Below are positions 62,187 through 64,000 of a stretch of 64,000 nucleotides of DNA, one piece after another (the stretch's first letter is position 1; each line of letters begins with the position of its first letter). The DNA comes from Lepiota brunneoincarnata. Lineage: Eukaryota > Basidiomycota > Agaricomycetes > Agaricales > Agaricaceae. Where the stretch lies: contig JAEBUN010000028.1 of the NCBI GenBank assembly GCA_023014365.1, positions 372,001 through 436,000 on the forward strand, written 5' to 3'. The translations under genes and the position numbers were made by a program. Below the pieces are notes generated by a model. The model searched no databases. It was not told the DNA's origin and saw nothing but the letters and a program-made list of their open reading frames with translations.

Positions 62187-63910
62187 CTAAATGTTCCTCA
62201 GGGAATCCCAGAAATCTTTTACCCTTATAGCTGTCATCGGTACGATGTCTCCTGCATCTATCAAGTTTCCTGTGTCTATCAAGTCCTTGTTTTCTCTCTG
62301 AGGGTTAACACAGAACTTCCAAAGCTCCAGTACATACTCCTGTAATAAGTTGCATGGCAACATACTCAACACAAGTTGTACAACCAGGACCACTAACATG
62401 GTCCACAGGAGATGCCTGAACACTGTACTCAAGGCCACTATTGAATTCCTTGATGTGTCAGGAGGATGGACAGTTGCCTTTTGTGCAGGAAGGTTAGCCA
62501 TTCATACCTTTCTGGAGCAACTACCTTTACCTCAGAACACAGAGTCCAAATTTTCACAGAGTGCTCATGACCATCTTGCCCACCTGTTGCAACAAGACAT
62601 GTATCTCCAACTTGTTGGACCTCCCGAGGTGGTTAGATAAAACCTTCAAAATTTGTGGGCAAAATGCACTGCGATAATTTGAACTATATAGCTGTCTATT
62701 TTCTAGTTAAGTACCTCCATTTCTATCTGAATGTTTTGACTCACCACCACCATGTGGCAGTTCCTTTACCTTGCTCTCTTCTCTCATCCTGAAAACCTGT
62801 GGCCTGCCATTATCACTGCCAGCAACAATAAACTGGTTGTCCAGTGCAAAGGATACCAGAACTGGTACATTCTGGGCAATCAGGTAAGTGAATGATCTTA
62901 TAGGTTGGCAATTTGGGAATGAATAAATATCCACTCTGGTTTCCAGATTTGAAACTGCTAGTTGGTTTCCATTGGAGGAAATTGCAGAGTGGCTGCTGGA
63001 TATTGAAACTTCAGGGAATGAGATAAATCGTGCTATCTTTCCCTGCTTACATTTGAGTAAGCAGTGTGATTGGTGCTGTCCCTTCCCAAGGATTCACATG
63101 GAAAAATTGGCTGTCTCGCATGTAAGTACTTGGCAAGTCATTTTCCATGTTTGAGGCTTACACTTCATGTGATTCTAGATAAGAGATAGCAAGTTCTGAT
63201 CCTGAATTAATAAATGCAAGTCCTCTTGGTATGTTGCTGTTTGCTGGTTCAGATGCAATTTCAACTAGTTGACCTGGTTGAAGTAAGAATAATGCTCTGA
63301 ACCTGTGGTGTCATGACCTGCCTTGATTGTTGATATCGTGAACCTTCACGCCATCAGGGGAAGCAGACACAAGCCGACAATGAACCATGTCAAAGGCCAG
63401 TTCTTCTACTCTCTTGTTGTGTGCCTGTACATGAAAACTGATTTGATAAGTCTGCAAAAAATTAACTTCTCATATCGTATCCCAGAGGCATTTGAGCATA
63501 CCAATGAATCAGAGGGGGCTTTTTGGCAGAGGAAAACCTTTCCATCCATACAACCAAAAGCAAAACATGCAGGCCTATCCTCCCCATCTGAACATAACCA
63601 CATCGCAGCAGAGACAGGGCCATTGAAGAGAACTTTGAATGTCCAACATGCATACCCTTGCTCGACGTTCCAAACTGTAAGTGTTCCATCATCTGCTATA
63701 GATCATGGTCAATCATAAATCAGCAGTTGGCTTGCATTACCCACCTCCACTTAACAATCTGGATCCGTCAGGGCTAAACTTCAGCATGTTGATGGGAAGG
63801 TGGTGGGCCTTCAGATTGTGTTTAAGCTGAATCTATAATCATATGAGATGTAGGCATGAGTTTGAGCCAATGCAATATGCCTTGACACCTGCTGAAGGCA
63901 TTGTAGGTCA
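62187..63910 (-). CDS. WD40-repeat protein with C-terminal membrane segment, multi-exon
   Basis: Minus-strand pieces read in order: HLPINMLKFSPDGSRLLSGG (about 63800-63750), intron, DDGTLTVWNVEQGYACWTF (from 63692), FAFGCMDGKVFLC (about 63550), RLVSASPDGVKVHDI (about 63370), and LAFINSGSELAISYLES (about 63210). Further introns lead to AISSNGNQLAVSNLE, VDIYSFPNCQPI and QFIVAGSDNGRPQVF (62980-62770), then CLVATGGQDGHEHSVKIW (about 62600). A hydrophobic helix HLLWTMLVVLVVQLVLSML (about 62400) and a charged tail end at 62187. This gives at least five beta-propeller blades plus one membrane anchor. One TGA (after NNQGRS) may be a stop or part of an intron. The first exon is not resolved near the window end. 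Confidence 0.65.
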
Positions 63911-64000
63911 TCTGGAGTAAAATTGGGGTGTTTGGAAGTTTGTTGCGCTTGCTCTGCTGCCTTCACTTTCAACTTTTATATTGGTTTAATTTTTTGTATC
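63911..64000. other. Upstream edge of the WD40 gene
   Basis: The minus strand has a candidate ATG near 63901 (CTACAATGCCTTCAGC) and possible splice signals. The true first exon may lie here or beyond the window. Confidence 0.25.

Overview
This is a eukaryotic, fungal window, almost certainly from an agaricomycete basidiomycete. The signs are short introns of about 45-57 bp with GT..AG ends, chromodomain Ty3/gypsy elements, KDZ and Mutator-like transposase remnants, DUF6589 genes, a TET/JBP-type dioxygenase remnant, and F-box and WD40 genes of the type expanded in mushroom-forming fungi. The order or genus cannot be fixed from sequence alone. The window is mostly transposon graveyard, with few plausibly working host genes.

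Layout. 1-2614: 3' end of a Ty3/gypsy element (661-bp LTR, family 'G661') with a spliced zinc-cluster gene on its antisense strand. 2615-2899: fragment of a second LTR family ('LTR2'). 2900-8140: an old, broken minus-strand gypsy element. 8543-11580: decayed KDZ transposase. 11580-13500: DUF6589 fragment, low-complexity repeats and an ~83-bp tandem array split by a MITE. 14215-19161: large decayed Mutator-like transposase joined to a ubiquitin-protease-like domain and a PHD finger. 19905-22740: non-LTR (LINE) fragments in opposing orientations. 23070-30450: mostly non-coding, with a solo G661 LTR (27053-27713) and a PHD-like pseudogene. 30454-38695: a complete, very young chromodomain gypsy element on the minus strand ('element A'), with 5-bp target duplications and one nucleotide difference between its LTRs. 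39309-40279: TET/JBP-type dioxygenase pseudogene. 40310-41640 and 45055-46010: two arrays of a ~140-bp satellite in largely opposite orientation, flanking zinc-cluster pseudogenes. 46945-47196: 18S rDNA fragment. 47520-49119: DUF6589 pseudogene. 49169-55066: an internally deleted gypsy element ('element B') carrying a solo G661 LTR. 57800-64000: the most gene-like stretch, with a small SAP-like ORF, an F-box gene and a WD40 gene.

Three themes connect the parts. (1) Elements A and B share a Tf1-like design: a TATA box, then 33-35 nt downstream a 12-nt stretch perfectly complementary to the sequence just inside the 5' LTR (self-priming), and a zinc-knuckle third gene after pol with a conserved C-terminus. 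(2) Decay is strongly CpG-biased: all seven differences between nearly identical LTR copies are CG versus TG/CA, many gene breaks are TGA where CGA (Arg) is expected, and the rDNA fragment has lost most of its CpGs. (3) The window holds remnants of a KDZ transposase and a TET/JBP-like dioxygenase, families known to be linked in mushroom genomes and relevant to methylcytosine biology. Protein-family names are from recognition of motifs, not from searches.
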